A DNA stretch of 64,000 nt. Origin: RHLJ01 sp965601955 (GTDB taxonomy: Bacteria > Bacteroidota > Rhodothermia > Balneolales > Balneolaceae). Of this stretch, positions 9,756 to 19,600 are shown piece after piece. The notes below the pieces were generated by a model. The model did not search any database. It saw nothing but the letters and a program-made list of their open reading frames with translations, and was not told the DNA's origin. The position numbers and the translations under genes are program-made. The DNA lies in the NCBI GenBank assembly GCA_965601955.1, contig OZ271855.1, positions 992,001-1,056,000 of the forward strand, written 5' to 3'. Position 1 is the stretch's first letter. Every line of letters starts with the position of its first letter.

Positions 9756-9827
9756 AGATGTTTAATAAAACATGTCTATAATGTTATAAAACTATGAAAT
9801 ATCAATTTTAACAAATCAGGATAAAAC

Positions 9828-12263
9828 ATGATTAATGCTACGATTAAGCGCATGGCATCATTCGCTTTGATGATGTTTGTGGTGGTAGGTTTTACAACAT
9901 CTACATTTGCACAAAACACGCTTTATGGTGATAACGTCATCCTAGATGGAGATTTTTCTACTGATACTCTTACGAGTAATTGGGGGACTGATCTAAATGG
10001 TGGTGGAGATGCTACTATTGGAATAACAAACGGGCAGCTAGCTATAACAAATATTGTAGCCCCTGGAGATCGGTGGAATGTACAAGCTCTTCAATTTCTA
10101 ACCGCCGATCAAATTAGTATGCTTGCTAAAGGCGGAACCTTCGAGCTTACCTTTGATGCGCGCACAACTGCAGATTCAAAAACATTTCACGTTTTCTTAG
10201 GAGAAAACGGAGGAAGTTGGGCTCGCTACTGGGAGTCAGACGGTGGTGATGGTGATGTTACCGTTACTAACAGTATGGAAACTTATACTCTTACGGCTGA
10301 TGTTGATGCGACCTGGGATAATATGAAGTTTGCATTCGAAGTAGCGACTGATACCTCAAGTCTATATATCGATAATATTGTATTACGCAAAGTTGATGAT
10401 AACTTACTCTATGATGGTGAGTTAGTTATTGGTGAGGACTCATTGAGTGCAGCCTGGAATCCGGTTGGAAATGGTTCTCAAGCTACCTATTCAGTAGATA
10501 ATGGCGCGGTAAAAATTTCAGAGCTTAGGGATCTCGTAAATAGCTTTGACGTTCAGTTTATTCAGGAACTTGATTCGGTACAAATAGACTCTATTTACTC
10601 AGGTCCTTATGAAATGTTTTTTGATGCAAGAACCTCAGCAGAGTCTAAGCAAATTCAGGTATTCTTTGGTAACAACGGTACTGGGGGAGACTGGACGAAT
10701 TTTGCGCCTACACTAGTTCTTGACGATACCATGAAAACCTACTCATTAAACATTAATGCTTCCCAAAACTGGGAGCAAATGAAAATTGGATTTGAGGTTT
10801 CTGGTGACACCTCCAGTGTTTGGTTCGATAACGTAATTGTACGAAGAGTACGTGAGATAAAACCAGCAGCTCCTATGTTTGGTTTGGCTACTAATGATGG
10901 TGTAGTAACTGTTACTGCTTCCACCCAACCTGATGCAGCTACTTTTGAAGTATTCTTTAGTGATGCAGAGTTTACTAGTACTGATGATGCAACATCTGTG
11001 GGTATAATTGACCCTAGTAATGGTTTAACAATAGATCACACTACATTGGCGCCACATCCATCACTTGTATCTAATTTCACAGCATACTATGGCGTTGTTG
11101 CAGTAACTGGCTCGGGTACAGCAAGTGATTTAGTAGTTAATTCTATTGAAACTGGTATGGGTGTTCAGCCTAATTATATTTCTGAAATAAGCAACGAAGA
11201 TGCGGATGCTATTTTCACAGCTGTTGAAGAAGGAAACTTTCCCGATGCTGCAACAATAGCAGGGTACTTTCCAGATGGATACCAGCCATTTACTATAAAT
11301 TCTGAAAACAGATCTATCGAAAATGGTACTGGTGGTGATGGAGATGATGATATTTCAGGTAAGATGTGGGTTGGTTTTGAAAACTTATCTGGAGCAGATT
11401 TCTTAATCATGTATGCTGAAATTAAGGATGATATAATTGTACGTGCACCAAATTCCGGCTTAAACCCAGGTGGGGCGGCATGGAATTATGACAGTTGGGA
11501 AGCTGGAATAGGTGCGTATGCTCCTGAGTCATTCATTACAGGCTCTGATCATCAGGATTTTGAAATAGGTGATGAACCTGATTATCAATTAAGAGCTGGG
11601 TATTTTACTGATGGAAGTACTTTTATTAATGGTTACACTGGGTCTGGTAATAACTACGATCAAGCAGTAGATAACTCTGTAACACTTGTTGATAGTACTT
11701 TTGAAGGAGGGTATCGATTATTTACCATTCTTAGTACAATCGAATTCAGTAAAGTAGAAACAACAAATAAGAATTTTGATTTCCCAACTGGTACCGGAGT
11801 AACAACTGTACCGTTTCAGTTTGCATTAAATGATGCTGATGCTACTGTTCGGGATACCCAAATTTCTTGGTCTCCCTTTGCAGGACAAGATGACTGGTGG
11901 AATACTCCAGCTCGTTGGGTTACTGTAGCTATGGCTGGTATTGATGCTTCTTATGTAGTTGTATCTAATGAAGAAGATCCGACTGCTGAAAACCCATACA
12001 AGTTCTCTTTAGAGCAAAATTACCCGAATCCTTTCAACCCTACTACAAATATTGAATTTACGCTAGGTACAGCTTCTAATGTAACGCTAGATATATACAA
12101 TATGCTTGGGCAGAAAGTAGCTACACTGCTTGATGGAGAAAGATTGAATGCTGGTAATCATCGTCAGCTATTCAATGCTTCAAATCTTGCTTCTGGAATG
12201 TACCTGTACAGAATTACTACAGCAGATTTCACACAATCCAGAAAAATGATGCTTATTAAATAA
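9828..12263 (+). CDS. Secreted glycan-binding-like protein with two CBM-like domains and a T9SS sorting domain
   Basis: This 811-residue protein has a signal peptide (residues 1 to about 28, ending TSTFAQ) and two homologous jelly-roll modules at roughly 35-190 and 195-345. Both modules end in (Y/F)xDNI/Vx(L/V)R(K/R)V, as in CBM4/9-type carbohydrate-binding domains. A middle region of about 350 residues rich in Asp, Gly and Trp follows and was not recognised with confidence. The C-terminus is a T9SS type A sorting domain (EQNYPNPFNPTTNIEF to KMMLIK). It is the first gene rightward of the LacI control region and precedes the TonB receptor, a fitting place for a surface glycan-binding protein. 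No catalytic motif was seen. Binding specificity is unknown. Confidence 0.75.
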   Translation: MINATIKRMASFALMMFVVVGFTTSTFAQNTLYGDNVILDGDFSTDTLTSNWGTDLNGGGDATIGITNGQLAITNIVAPGDRWNVQALQFLTADQISMLAKGGTFELTFDARTTADSKTFHVFLGENGGSWARYWESDGGDGDVTVTNSMETYTLTADVDATWDNMKFAFEVATDTSSLYIDNIVLRKVDDNLLYDGELVIGEDSLSAAWNPVGNGSQATYSVDNGAVKISELRDLVNSFDVQFIQELDSVQIDSIYSGPYEMFFDARTSAESKQIQVFFGNNGTGGDWTNFAPTLVLDDTMKTYSLNINASQNWEQMKIGFEVSGDTSSVWFDNVIVRRVREIKPAAPMFGLATNDGVVTVTASTQPDAATFEVFFSDAEFTSTDDATSVGIIDPSNGLTIDHTTLAPHPSLVSNFTAYYGVVAVTGSGTASDLVVNSIETGMGVQPNYISEISNEDADAIFTAVEEGNFPDAATIAGYFPDGYQPFTINSENRSIENGTGGDGDDDISGKMWVGFENLSGADFLIMYAEIKDDIIVRAPNSGLNPGGAAWNYDSWEAGIGAYAPESFITGSDHQDFEIGDEPDYQLRAGYFTDGSTFINGYTGSGNNYDQAVDNSVTLVDSTFEGGYRLFTILSTIEFSKVETTNKNFDFPTGTGVTTVPFQFALNDADATVRDTQISWSPFAGQDDWWNTPARWVTVAMAGIDASYVVVSNEEDPTAENPYKFSLEQNYPNPFNPTTNIEFTLGTASNVTLDIYNMLGQKVATLLDGERLNAGNHRQLFNASNLASGMYLYRITTADFTQSRKMMLIK

Positions 12264-12284
12264 TAGGCGATATCCTAATTTTAT

Positions 12285-12315
12285 GCGGGCACAGTGATGT
12301 GCCCGCTCTTTTTCT
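12285..12315 (+). terminator. Hairpin terminator between the surface-protein and TonB receptor genes
   Basis: A perfect 8-bp GC-rich stem (GCGGGCAC at 12285-12292, GTGCCCGC at 12299-12306) with a 6-nt loop is followed by TCTTTTT. It starts 21 bp after the stop codon and 57 bp before the receptor start. With no obvious promoter in between, it could act as a partial terminator that gives more upstream than downstream transcript. Confidence 0.85.
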
Positions 12316-12341
12316 AAACAATAACTAAGACTATTACGTCT

Positions 12342-15074
12342 ATGAAACGCTTCGCTCTGCTTCTATTCGCGTTATTAATGATAAGTGATACTCTTCTGGC
12401 ACAAACTAAAGGTAAGATTGCTGGGAAGGTGGTAGATGAATCAGGAGAACCACTTATTGGTGTTCAGGTATTCATCGAAAATACTACGAGAGGGGTATTA
12501 ACTGATATAGATGGTAAATATACCATTGTAAACCTTGATCCTGGCAAATACACAGTAGTTTTTAGCTACATTGGTTTTGCAACAACAAGAGTACAAGAGG
12601 TGGAAGTAATCTTGGGCTTGACCACTGACGTTGATGTTACACTACGTGAAGAAGTGATTGAGGGACAAGAAATTGTTGTAACAGCAGAACGTCCGATAGT
12701 TGAAAAAGATAGGACCACGACAACAGCTTATATAAGTTCAGAACAGCTTGAAGCACTTCCTATTGTAAATTTGAGCGAAGCAATTAACCAACAGGCTGGG
12801 GTAGTTGATGGACACTTTAGAGGGGGAAGAATTGGTGAGGTTTCTTATCTAGTTAATGGAGTGCCAATAAATAACGCATTTAGCAATGGAGCTTCCTTTG
12901 ATGTTGAGCAGAATATGGTATCCAGTCTGGAAGTAATTAGCGGGGTATTTAATGCAGAATATGGCCAGGCTCTTAGTGGGGTAGTTAATATAGTTACCAA
13001 AGGAGTAGGTTCGGAATGGACAGGAAATTTCCTGGGATATGCTGGTACCATTGTAAGTAATAGAGAATTGGAATTTGTTACCAGGAACACTGACCAAAGG
13101 AGTTTTCTTGGAGTAAGTGATTTTTCGAGAGAAACTTTCTCTTACACGGAAGCCTCCTCAACATTTGAGGAACGTGATGTTCAGGTTTCTTTAGGCGGTC
13201 CAATAATTAAGGACAAGCTCGGCATCCAGGGTACCATTCGATACGTGAATTCGCCTGGTCATTTGATTGGTAGAGACTTATATCGCCCTGATGACCTTCA
13301 ATCAGGAGTTTCCGGTAGTGGGGACCCAAGTACCTGGCTAATCAATGCATCTGGTAGCGGAGACTTTTATGAGATGAATAACCAGGATAGAATCTCGGTG
13401 AATGCATCGATGGTCTATGAGTTTAATAGTAGATTAAAGCTGGACTACAATTTATTCTATCAAAATGGTGACGGCAGAAATTATAACCAGGCATACAAGT
13501 ACAACCCATTTGGTACTAATAAATACTATTTCGAGAATCAAACTCACATCGTGGGGTTGAGGTATACAATAGGAGACAATTCTTTTGCCAATATCTCTTA
13601 TAGCTTCCTGAACGACAAAGATGATAACTACCTGTATGATGATGTAGATGCTACAGGAACCCTGGACGCCCGGTATGTTGCCCCAGAATTATCTAGCCAG
13701 CAAGGACAGGATGCCTTTAATATGGGAGGAAATGATCTCTTTTCAAGCCGGGGAATAACTAAAACACATACCATTGTTGCTGACTATACTTCGCAGTTGA
13801 ACAACATCGTGCTTTGGAAATCAGGGATTTCCGGAAGATTTCACAGTTTAGATAACGAGTCATATGGCATATTGGTTCTGCCCGATGAAACTGCTGTCCG
13901 GGCAACAAATGCGATTGGTAATAATTTCTTAGACGTCAATCCTTGGGAGGCAGCAGGATACTCACAGGTAAAACTCGAATTTGACAATTTGATTGTAAAC
14001 GCCGGTTTGAGGTTCGACTATTTTGAACCGGATTATGTAGTACCTGTTGATCCTGCAAGAGCTGATTTTCTTGAAATACCTGATCCGGATAATCCTAATG
14101 TATTAATCTCGAACAGAAAACCGGCTGATCCTACCTTTCAGCTGAGCCCAAGGTTGGGAGTTGCTTTTCCCATCTCTGAAACTGGAGTAATGAGATTCTC
14201 GGCAGGTTTATTCTTCCAGACCCCACAACTTAACTTATTGTATTCTAACAATGAGTTTGAATTTGCAGAAGGAGCAGAAAGTGTTTCATTCGGAAATTCA
14301 AACCTGGAACCAGAACGTACGCTACAATTTGAAGTAGGTCTACAGCAAGGGTTAACCGAAACACTAGGTCTCGATTTGACCGTGTTCTCGAAAGATATTC
14401 GTGAGCTTGCTGGTAACGAAGTAGTACGAGGTGCTGTAGGTATTCCGGTTAGCCGGTTAGAAAATATTGATTATGGTACGGTCAAAGGGGTTACACTTTC
14501 TCTCTATCAAAGAGGTAGAATGCCGGTAACCTGGACGATTGACTATACTCTTCAATTTGCCAGTGGTTCAGCCTCGGATCCAAATGAACGATTTAACAGG
14601 TTTGTTAACGGAGCTGACGATATTATCAGCATTAACCGACTAAACTGGGATAAAAGACATGTACTAAACAATTCCATTACTTGGGTAAGCAAGTTTGGCC
14701 TTACTGTTTCTTCAATAAACAGTCTTCAATCCGGGAATCCATACACTTCTATTCGGGATTTCTTACAGTCAAATGTTCCTAATAACGAAAATGCTCCCAC
14801 ATGGTTCAATTCTGATATGAGAGTTTACTACAAGCCTCCTGTTATAACTCATAACATTGAGCTATTTCTACAAGTGGATAATGTATTTGACAATACTCCA
14901 CAATTTGGGATCTATACAGATACCGGTCTTGCTGATGAATCTACAGAGCTCTCAAGACGGCTTGCAAGCGGAGGGCAGCCTGGTGGATTGAACTCCTATG
15001 AGGAATGGTATTTGGATCAGTCAAGGAGAGGCGCTCCAAGATCCATTAAGATTGGTTTAAGTTATAATTTCTAA
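12342..15074 (+). CDS. TonB-dependent outer-membrane receptor with N-terminal carboxypeptidase-regulatory-like domain
   Basis: This 910-residue outer-membrane transporter starts with a signal peptide (1-20, ending LLAQ). A CarboxypepD_reg-like beta-sandwich (about 24-105) comes next, then a segment EGQEIVVTAERP leading into the plug domain (about 115-230, YLVNGVPINNAFSNG and GVFNAEYGQALSGVVNIVT). A 22-stranded barrel follows, ending in a terminal Phe (IKIGLSYNF), the usual Bam signal. The N-terminal extension is typical of SusC-like importers, but no SusD gene lies next to it. The next gene begins 12 bp downstream. Energy would come from TonB; two tonB genes lie at 41067-42494. The likely substrate is the glycan or oligosaccharide handled by the neighbouring enzymes (inference). 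Confidence 0.93.
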   Translation: MKRFALLLFALLMISDTLLAQTKGKIAGKVVDESGEPLIGVQVFIENTTRGVLTDIDGKYTIVNLDPGKYTVVFSYIGFATTRVQEVEVILGLTTDVDVTLREEVIEGQEIVVTAERPIVEKDRTTTTAYISSEQLEALPIVNLSEAINQQAGVVDGHFRGGRIGEVSYLVNGVPINNAFSNGASFDVEQNMVSSLEVISGVFNAEYGQALSGVVNIVTKGVGSEWTGNFLGYAGTIVSNRELEFVTRNTDQRSFLGVSDFSRETFSYTEASSTFEERDVQVSLGGPIIKDKLGIQGTIRYVNSPGHLIGRDLYRPDDLQSGVSGSGDPSTWLINASGSGDFYEMNNQDRISVNASMVYEFNSRLKLDYNLFYQNGDGRNYNQAYKYNPFGTNKYYFENQTHIVGLRYTIGDNSFANISYSFLNDKDDNYLYDDVDATGTLDARYVAPELSSQQGQDAFNMGGNDLFSSRGITKTHTIVADYTSQLNNIVLWKSGISGRFHSLDNESYGILVLPDETAVRATNAIGNNFLDVNPWEAAGYSQVKLEFDNLIVNAGLRFDYFEPDYVVPVDPARADFLEIPDPDNPNVLISNRKPADPTFQLSPRLGVAFPISETGVMRFSAGLFFQTPQLNLLYSNNEFEFAEGAESVSFGNSNLEPERTLQFEVGLQQGLTETLGLDLTVFSKDIRELAGNEVVRGAVGIPVSRLENIDYGTVKGVTLSLYQRGRMPVTWTIDYTLQFASGSASDPNERFNRFVNGADDIISINRLNWDKRHVLNNSITWVSKFGLTVSSINSLQSGNPYTSIRDFLQSNVPNNENAPTWFNSDMRVYYKPPVITHNIELFLQVDNVFDNTPQFGIYTDTGLADESTELSRRLASGGQPGGLNSYEEWYLDQSRRGAPRSIKIGLSYNF

Positions 15075-15086
15075 AATTATCTAAGA

Positions 15087-18000
15087 ATGTTATATAGAAT
15101 TGTAAGAAGGTCAGTTTTTGTACTCATCGTACTTTTGTCTTGGTCAAAAGCCGAGGCACAACAAACAATTCCTGATTCAGCGGATGGAGTTGTTTACAGA
15201 GGAGCTTTCGGTAATGTGGCCCGTGGCGTTATTGATGGTAACCTTATTGAAACAAACTTCAGAAATCACGGTGAATTATCCCGCTGGAATGATCTCCCCT
15301 GGGGAGTATGGCCTCGCGGAGTTGGAGGACGTCATATTGATGGAGTTGGAGTTGTTGTATCAGCCTATGTTGACGCAATCTATTCCTCAAGGGTAGTTAA
15401 CGTTCAGGAATATCTAGATTATCTAGGAGAAGGCTTTGGTCCGGATACTACGCTAAATCCGGTTAGCATTAATTATAGGCAGGCCGGTGCTCGAACAAGT
15501 CCCTATGATGATGGGCTGTGGGGCTGGTTACCCTTACCAGGATTCAACAACCCGTTGAGAATAGATCCGGTAACCCTTGGGGCAGCTCCAGTACCTGCAT
15601 TGTCAAATGACCAAACCTCTTGGCCTTCCTTCTGGCCAGATAGATTGGATGAGGAAGATCGGGGCTGGCCTGGAACGTGGAATGGACGTGATGGTAGATT
15701 TGCCAGTGCTGATTTGGAATCCTATTACGTGATGGATGACTTTTCAGATCTTGAGTACGCCGCCGGTGTTGAGACTGCCGGTCCCCATAGTGCTCTAGGT
15801 GTGTATTTCCCAAGTCCTAATGAAGACCCTACTATAGGTGGTCTGGGCCTTCAAACACAAATACGATTATTTCAATGGGCCAACATCCTTGCAGAGGACA
15901 CCATGTTCATTATCTATCGTGTTACAAATAAGGGCGAGGGTGATCAAACACGGTTATTTTTCTCGCAAATTGTTGACTATGGGCTAGGGAATGAAGAGGA
16001 TGATGATAATGCTAATTATGACCCCTTCCTGGATTTAGTTTTTGGATGGGATTCCGATGGAATTGGAGAACCTACTCAGGCAGGGGATTCGCCTTATGAA
16101 ACAGGGTATACCGGTTTTGCCTTCCTGGAATCTCCAGCAAATGATGTAAATGCAGTGGATGATGATTTAGACGGAATAACTGACGAGTCTAGATTTGATG
16201 AAAACTATTTACTATTCACAAGCTTAAACGAAATCACAAACTATGCAAGCGGTCAATATGACGTTGCTCAATTTGAAGTATTCCACGGAGTACCTGTAGA
16301 AGAGCGTCCTGCCGCTGCGATCGAGCGTTGGTTTACTACCGATGAGAATCTTGATTGGATTGGTTATGATGATGCAAATGAGAACGGAATTTGGGACGAA
16401 GGTGAATCCTTAAATAATGACGTTGGGCGTGATGGTTTAGGGCCTTTTGAGTTGACATATCCTGGACCTGATGAAGGCGAAGGAGATGGAATACCAACGA
16501 ATGGTGAGCCAAACTATAATGAGCTTGATGTTGATGAGTCCGACCAGATTGGTTTAACAGGATTTGATTTGAACACGCGTCCATTCTACGAAAGCGGGGA
16601 TAATCTTAGAGATGATACCTGGTTATTCACAAGAATAGCACTAACACTATTTTCAAACCCTGATTATGTTGAACCTTCGACAGTAGTGGCTGATGAGCCG
16701 TTTATTCTATTTACATCAGGAGAAGTAGAACTGTTTTCAGAAAATGACCCGACAGCAAAATCAACAGATTTCTTCTCTACAGCATGGATTTTTGGAAGTG
16801 ATGAAGATGACTTCTTTAAGAACCGTAGAACTGTTCAGAATATTTATAACTCAGATTATAATTTTGCACAGCCTCCAATTGCTCCAACATTATCAGCAGT
16901 AGCAGGTGATAACCAGGTTCTTCTATCCTGGGATACACTTTCAATACGAAGTTTTGATAGGTTCTTACAAGAATTCGATTTTGAAGGATACAGGTTGTAC
17001 AAAGGAACAAACAACCTGCTCACGGATGCCAGAACCATTTCCGATGTAAATGGCACCCCTACCTTCTATGAGCCTTTAGCTCAATGGGATTTGGATAATG
17101 AATTTTCAGGAAAGCTCACTGTACTGGAAGGTGAAGCGGTGTATGATCTTGGTGATAATACAGGCCTCCAATTTTTCTATGTAGATAATGAAGTGACAAA
17201 TGGTAAGATATACTACTATGCAATAGTAGCATATGATCGGGGAGTACCTTCTGCCGGTGGCGATGATCCGGGAATTGATCCACAGGAAAATACATTTAGA
17301 ATAGCAGTAAATGCAGCCGGCTCTGTAACCGGGACATCTCAGAATGCGGCTGTTGTAATTCCTACAACTCTTCCCGCTGGATATGTGGAAGGAGGTGCTA
17401 CCGTTGATCTTAGCAGTGTTACGACGGGTACTGCAACCGGGTTTGCTTCCATTGATATCGTTATTGACTCGGAAATAGAAAACGATAATGCTTATGAAGT
17501 TACTTTTGGTGCCCAAGATTCAGACGAAGGGGTTTACAGGGAAACCACTACCTACAGTGTAAGAGAATTAACTGCGGGAGTTGATGTTATACAAGCTAGT
17601 GACTTCTCTACTGCGTCAAGTATTGTGGATGGATTTATCATCAATTTCTCAAACGATGTACCAGGAAATATCATAGAATCAAAAACAGGATGGGTTTCAA
17701 ATGAAGGTCAGGAAAATGAGCTATTTGGTCTTGATCCTTCTGAACTCGATGGATTGAATACAGATTGGGAGCTATCTATTGTTCCAGATGATAACGCGTC
17801 AACGGTTAACTTTATTCGTACCGATCACGATTACGAGCTTTTATTTGTTGATCCCGCAGATAGTACCTATCGCCCGCCAATTTTATTTGGGCAGGGTTTC
17901 ACCAGGGCCAATTTACCAGTATTCGCCAGGAATCTCGTAACTGGTGAACAAGCGGATCTATTTTTTAGAGACACTGATGGTTCAGGTGAAATATCAGGAG

Positions 18001-18518
18001 GAGATGTATTATTTGTTTCTGAGCGAGACTCTTTGAACCGTCAGATTTACCGGTTTACCGTAAGTATTTTTGCTGATGGAGTAGGTACACCTCCTTCACC
18101 TGGTGATAAAATCAGGATTTCAACTACCCGCCAGTTCGGGCCAGATGATACCTTTCAATTTGGTGTAACACGAGGTACGGTTGATAATGAGCTTGCAAGC
18201 CAGGAATTGGACGATATATTTGTAGCACCTAATCCATATTTGGGAGCCGCATCCTGGGAAAGAGCAAGTACTTCAATTGGTAGGGGCGAGAGGAAAATTG
18301 AATTCTTCAACCTTCCAAGATTGTGTACGATCAGGATTTTTAACATCCGGGGAGAGCTTATCAAGACAATTGAGCATAGCGGCTCATTGAATGATGGTTC
18401 CGCTTCCTGGGATCTAAAATCGAATGATAATGAAGATGTTGCTTATGGTGTTTACTTCTACCATGTGGAAGCGCCAGGAGTAGGTGAATTCACCGACAAA
18501 TTTGCAATCGTGAAATAA
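15087..18518 (+). CDS. Large secreted T9SS-type protein of unknown function, FN3-like domain and Ca-loop motifs
   Basis: This 1143-residue protein has a signal peptide (1 to about 25, ending SKAEAQ). The N-terminal half is rich in Trp, Gly, Asp and Asn (for example LWGWLPLPGFNNPLR) and matches no domain I recognise. Acidic DxDxDG-type stretches near residues 350-500 (DDDLDGITDE, DANENGIWDEGE) resemble calcium-binding TSP3 or dockerin loops. A fibronectin-III-like domain starts near residue 595. A further EF-hand-like loop, DTDGSGEISGGD, lies near residue 962. The last 100 residues (VAPNPYLGAASW to GVYFYHVEA and KFAIVK) are a T9SS/FlgD-like sorting domain. Tight linkage to the TonB receptor and PorV-like gene suggests an outer-surface partner of the receptor (inference). 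Confidence 0.65.
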   Translation: MLYRIVRRSVFVLIVLLSWSKAEAQQTIPDSADGVVYRGAFGNVARGVIDGNLIETNFRNHGELSRWNDLPWGVWPRGVGGRHIDGVGVVVSAYVDAIYSSRVVNVQEYLDYLGEGFGPDTTLNPVSINYRQAGARTSPYDDGLWGWLPLPGFNNPLRIDPVTLGAAPVPALSNDQTSWPSFWPDRLDEEDRGWPGTWNGRDGRFASADLESYYVMDDFSDLEYAAGVETAGPHSALGVYFPSPNEDPTIGGLGLQTQIRLFQWANILAEDTMFIIYRVTNKGEGDQTRLFFSQIVDYGLGNEEDDDNANYDPFLDLVFGWDSDGIGEPTQAGDSPYETGYTGFAFLESPANDVNAVDDDLDGITDESRFDENYLLFTSLNEITNYASGQYDVAQFEVFHGVPVEERPAAAIERWFTTDENLDWIGYDDANENGIWDEGESLNNDVGRDGLGPFELTYPGPDEGEGDGIPTNGEPNYNELDVDESDQIGLTGFDLNTRPFYESGDNLRDDTWLFTRIALTLFSNPDYVEPSTVVADEPFILFTSGEVELFSENDPTAKSTDFFSTAWIFGSDEDDFFKNRRTVQNIYNSDYNFAQPPIAPTLSAVAGDNQVLLSWDTLSIRSFDRFLQEFDFEGYRLYKGTNNLLTDARTISDVNGTPTFYEPLAQWDLDNEFSGKLTVLEGEAVYDLGDNTGLQFFYVDNEVTNGKIYYYAIVAYDRGVPSAGGDDPGIDPQENTFRIAVNAAGSVTGTSQNAAVVIPTTLPAGYVEGGATVDLSSVTTGTATGFASIDIVIDSEIENDNAYEVTFGAQDSDEGVYRETTTYSVRELTAGVDVIQASDFSTASSIVDGFIINFSNDVPGNIIESKTGWVSNEGQENELFGLDPSELDGLNTDWELSIVPDDNASTVNFIRTDHDYELLFVDPADSTYRPPILFGQGFTRANLPVFARNLVTGEQADLFFRDTDGSGEISGGDVLFVSERDSLNRQIYRFTVSIFADGVGTPPSPGDKIRISTTRQFGPDDTFQFGVTRGTVDNELASQELDDIFVAPNPYLGAASWERASTSIGRGERKIEFFNLPRLCTIRIFNIRGELIKTIEHSGSLNDGSASWDLKSNDNEDVAYGVYFYHVEAPGVGEFTDKFAIVK

Positions 18519-18532
18519 GAGCAAGCCAAACA

Positions 18533-19600
18533 ATGAAAAAAATGAATAATAAACTTTTTCTTACTCAACTAGTTTTAGTGCTTGCTTTTTCACAAGTGAG
18601 TGCTCAATCAGTAAATGGTAGCAGGGTTGGTACAACAGCAGCTCAATTCCTGACACTCGGTGTTGGAGCCAAAGGAGCGGCTCTGGGAAATGCAAATTCT
18701 GTGTATGTATCCGGAGCGGAAGCTTTGTTCTGGAATCCAGCAGGTATTGCGGCTCCTAATGATGGCGATACATATAATTCAGGATTCTTTAGTGTAAATG
18801 AATACTTCGTTGATGTAAACATTTACGGAGCTGGATTTGTAATACCAGTTGGCAAGGAACCAGGAAAAAACGTTGGCCTTGGTTTAAACTATGTTGACTA
18901 TGGGCGCATGCTCGTTCGTACAGTTGAAGACCAGGATGGTATTGGAGCAACTTTTGGAGCCTATGATTTAAGCCTTGGCATTACCTATGCACAAAATCTT
19001 ACGGAGTCATTCCGGTTTGGAGGCTCTGTTAAATTCATTCAGCAGCGAATTTATGATATGAGCGCCGAAGCGTTAGCTCTTGATCTTGGATTCCAATTAG
19101 AAACTCAATATCTAAATGGAATTACGATTGGAGCTTCGATCAATAATTTTGGTAACAATATGCAGATGAGTGGTATTAATACCGAAGAATTTGTGGATCA
19201 GGATCCTAATAGCGAAGGGAATAACGATGCAATCGTCGGTAACATTAAGCTCGATGAATGGGAACTTCCATTATCATTTAAATTCGGGGTAATGGTTCCT
19301 GCAATTAAAAAGGAAAACCTCGAGCTTAAATTAATGAGTGAAGTTCAGCAGACTAACGATAATTTCCTGAATCTTGATTCCGGAACAGAGTTAAGCTACT
19401 TGTCGAACACAGTTAAGTTTCATGTTAGAGGAGGCTATAGAGATCTTCTTCTTGGAGATGATGTAGATTCTCATTTTACCTATGGAGCAGGATTTACGCT
19501 TAAAACTTCAAGTGGATTGGGAATTGGGGTTGACTTTGCTCAGGTACCTTTCGAATATTTAGGTCAAACAACAATAGTGGACCTTAAAATCTATTACTAA
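18533..19600 (+). CDS. PorV/PorQ-family outer-membrane beta-barrel protein
   Basis: This 355-residue protein has a signal peptide (1-25, ending SQVSAQ) and the hallmark PorV/PorQ start: LGVGAKGAALGNANSVYVSGAEALFWNPAG. Alternating barrel strands follow to the terminal DLKIYY. In the T9SS, PorV (LptO) binds the C-terminal domain of secreted clients and takes them from the SprA translocon. PorQ-type relatives are less well defined, so the exact subtype is open. The gene starts 14 bp after a T9SS-type client gene and abuts a parvulin gene, so a dedicated secretion or assembly role for the neighbouring client is an attractive inference. Confidence 0.88.
   Translation: MKKMNNKLFLTQLVLVLAFSQVSAQSVNGSRVGTTAAQFLTLGVGAKGAALGNANSVYVSGAEALFWNPAGIAAPNDGDTYNSGFFSVNEYFVDVNIYGAGFVIPVGKEPGKNVGLGLNYVDYGRMLVRTVEDQDGIGATFGAYDLSLGITYAQNLTESFRFGGSVKFIQQRIYDMSAEALALDLGFQLETQYLNGITIGASINNFGNNMQMSGINTEEFVDQDPNSEGNNDAIVGNIKLDEWELPLSFKFGVMVPAIKKENLELKLMSEVQQTNDNFLNLDSGTELSYLSNTVKFHVRGGYRDLLLGDDVDSHFTYGAGFTLKTSSGLGIGVDFAQVPFEYLGQTTIVDLKIYY

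Larger units (their letters stand above)
9483..9827. promoter_or_regulatory. Divergent control region between lacI-GH3 and the surface-protein/TonB receptor genes
   Basis: This 345-bp AT-rich region contains no gene. It holds two LacI-type palindromes centred 50 bp apart, a direct repeat of ATTGCTCG, and a TATAAT hexamer at 9777-9782 about 46 bp before the ATG at 9828. A 5'-AGG at 9818-9820 sits 7 nt before that ATG as a plausible ribosome-binding site. No well-spaced -35 box was found, so the exact promoters are unresolved. Confidence 0.6.
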
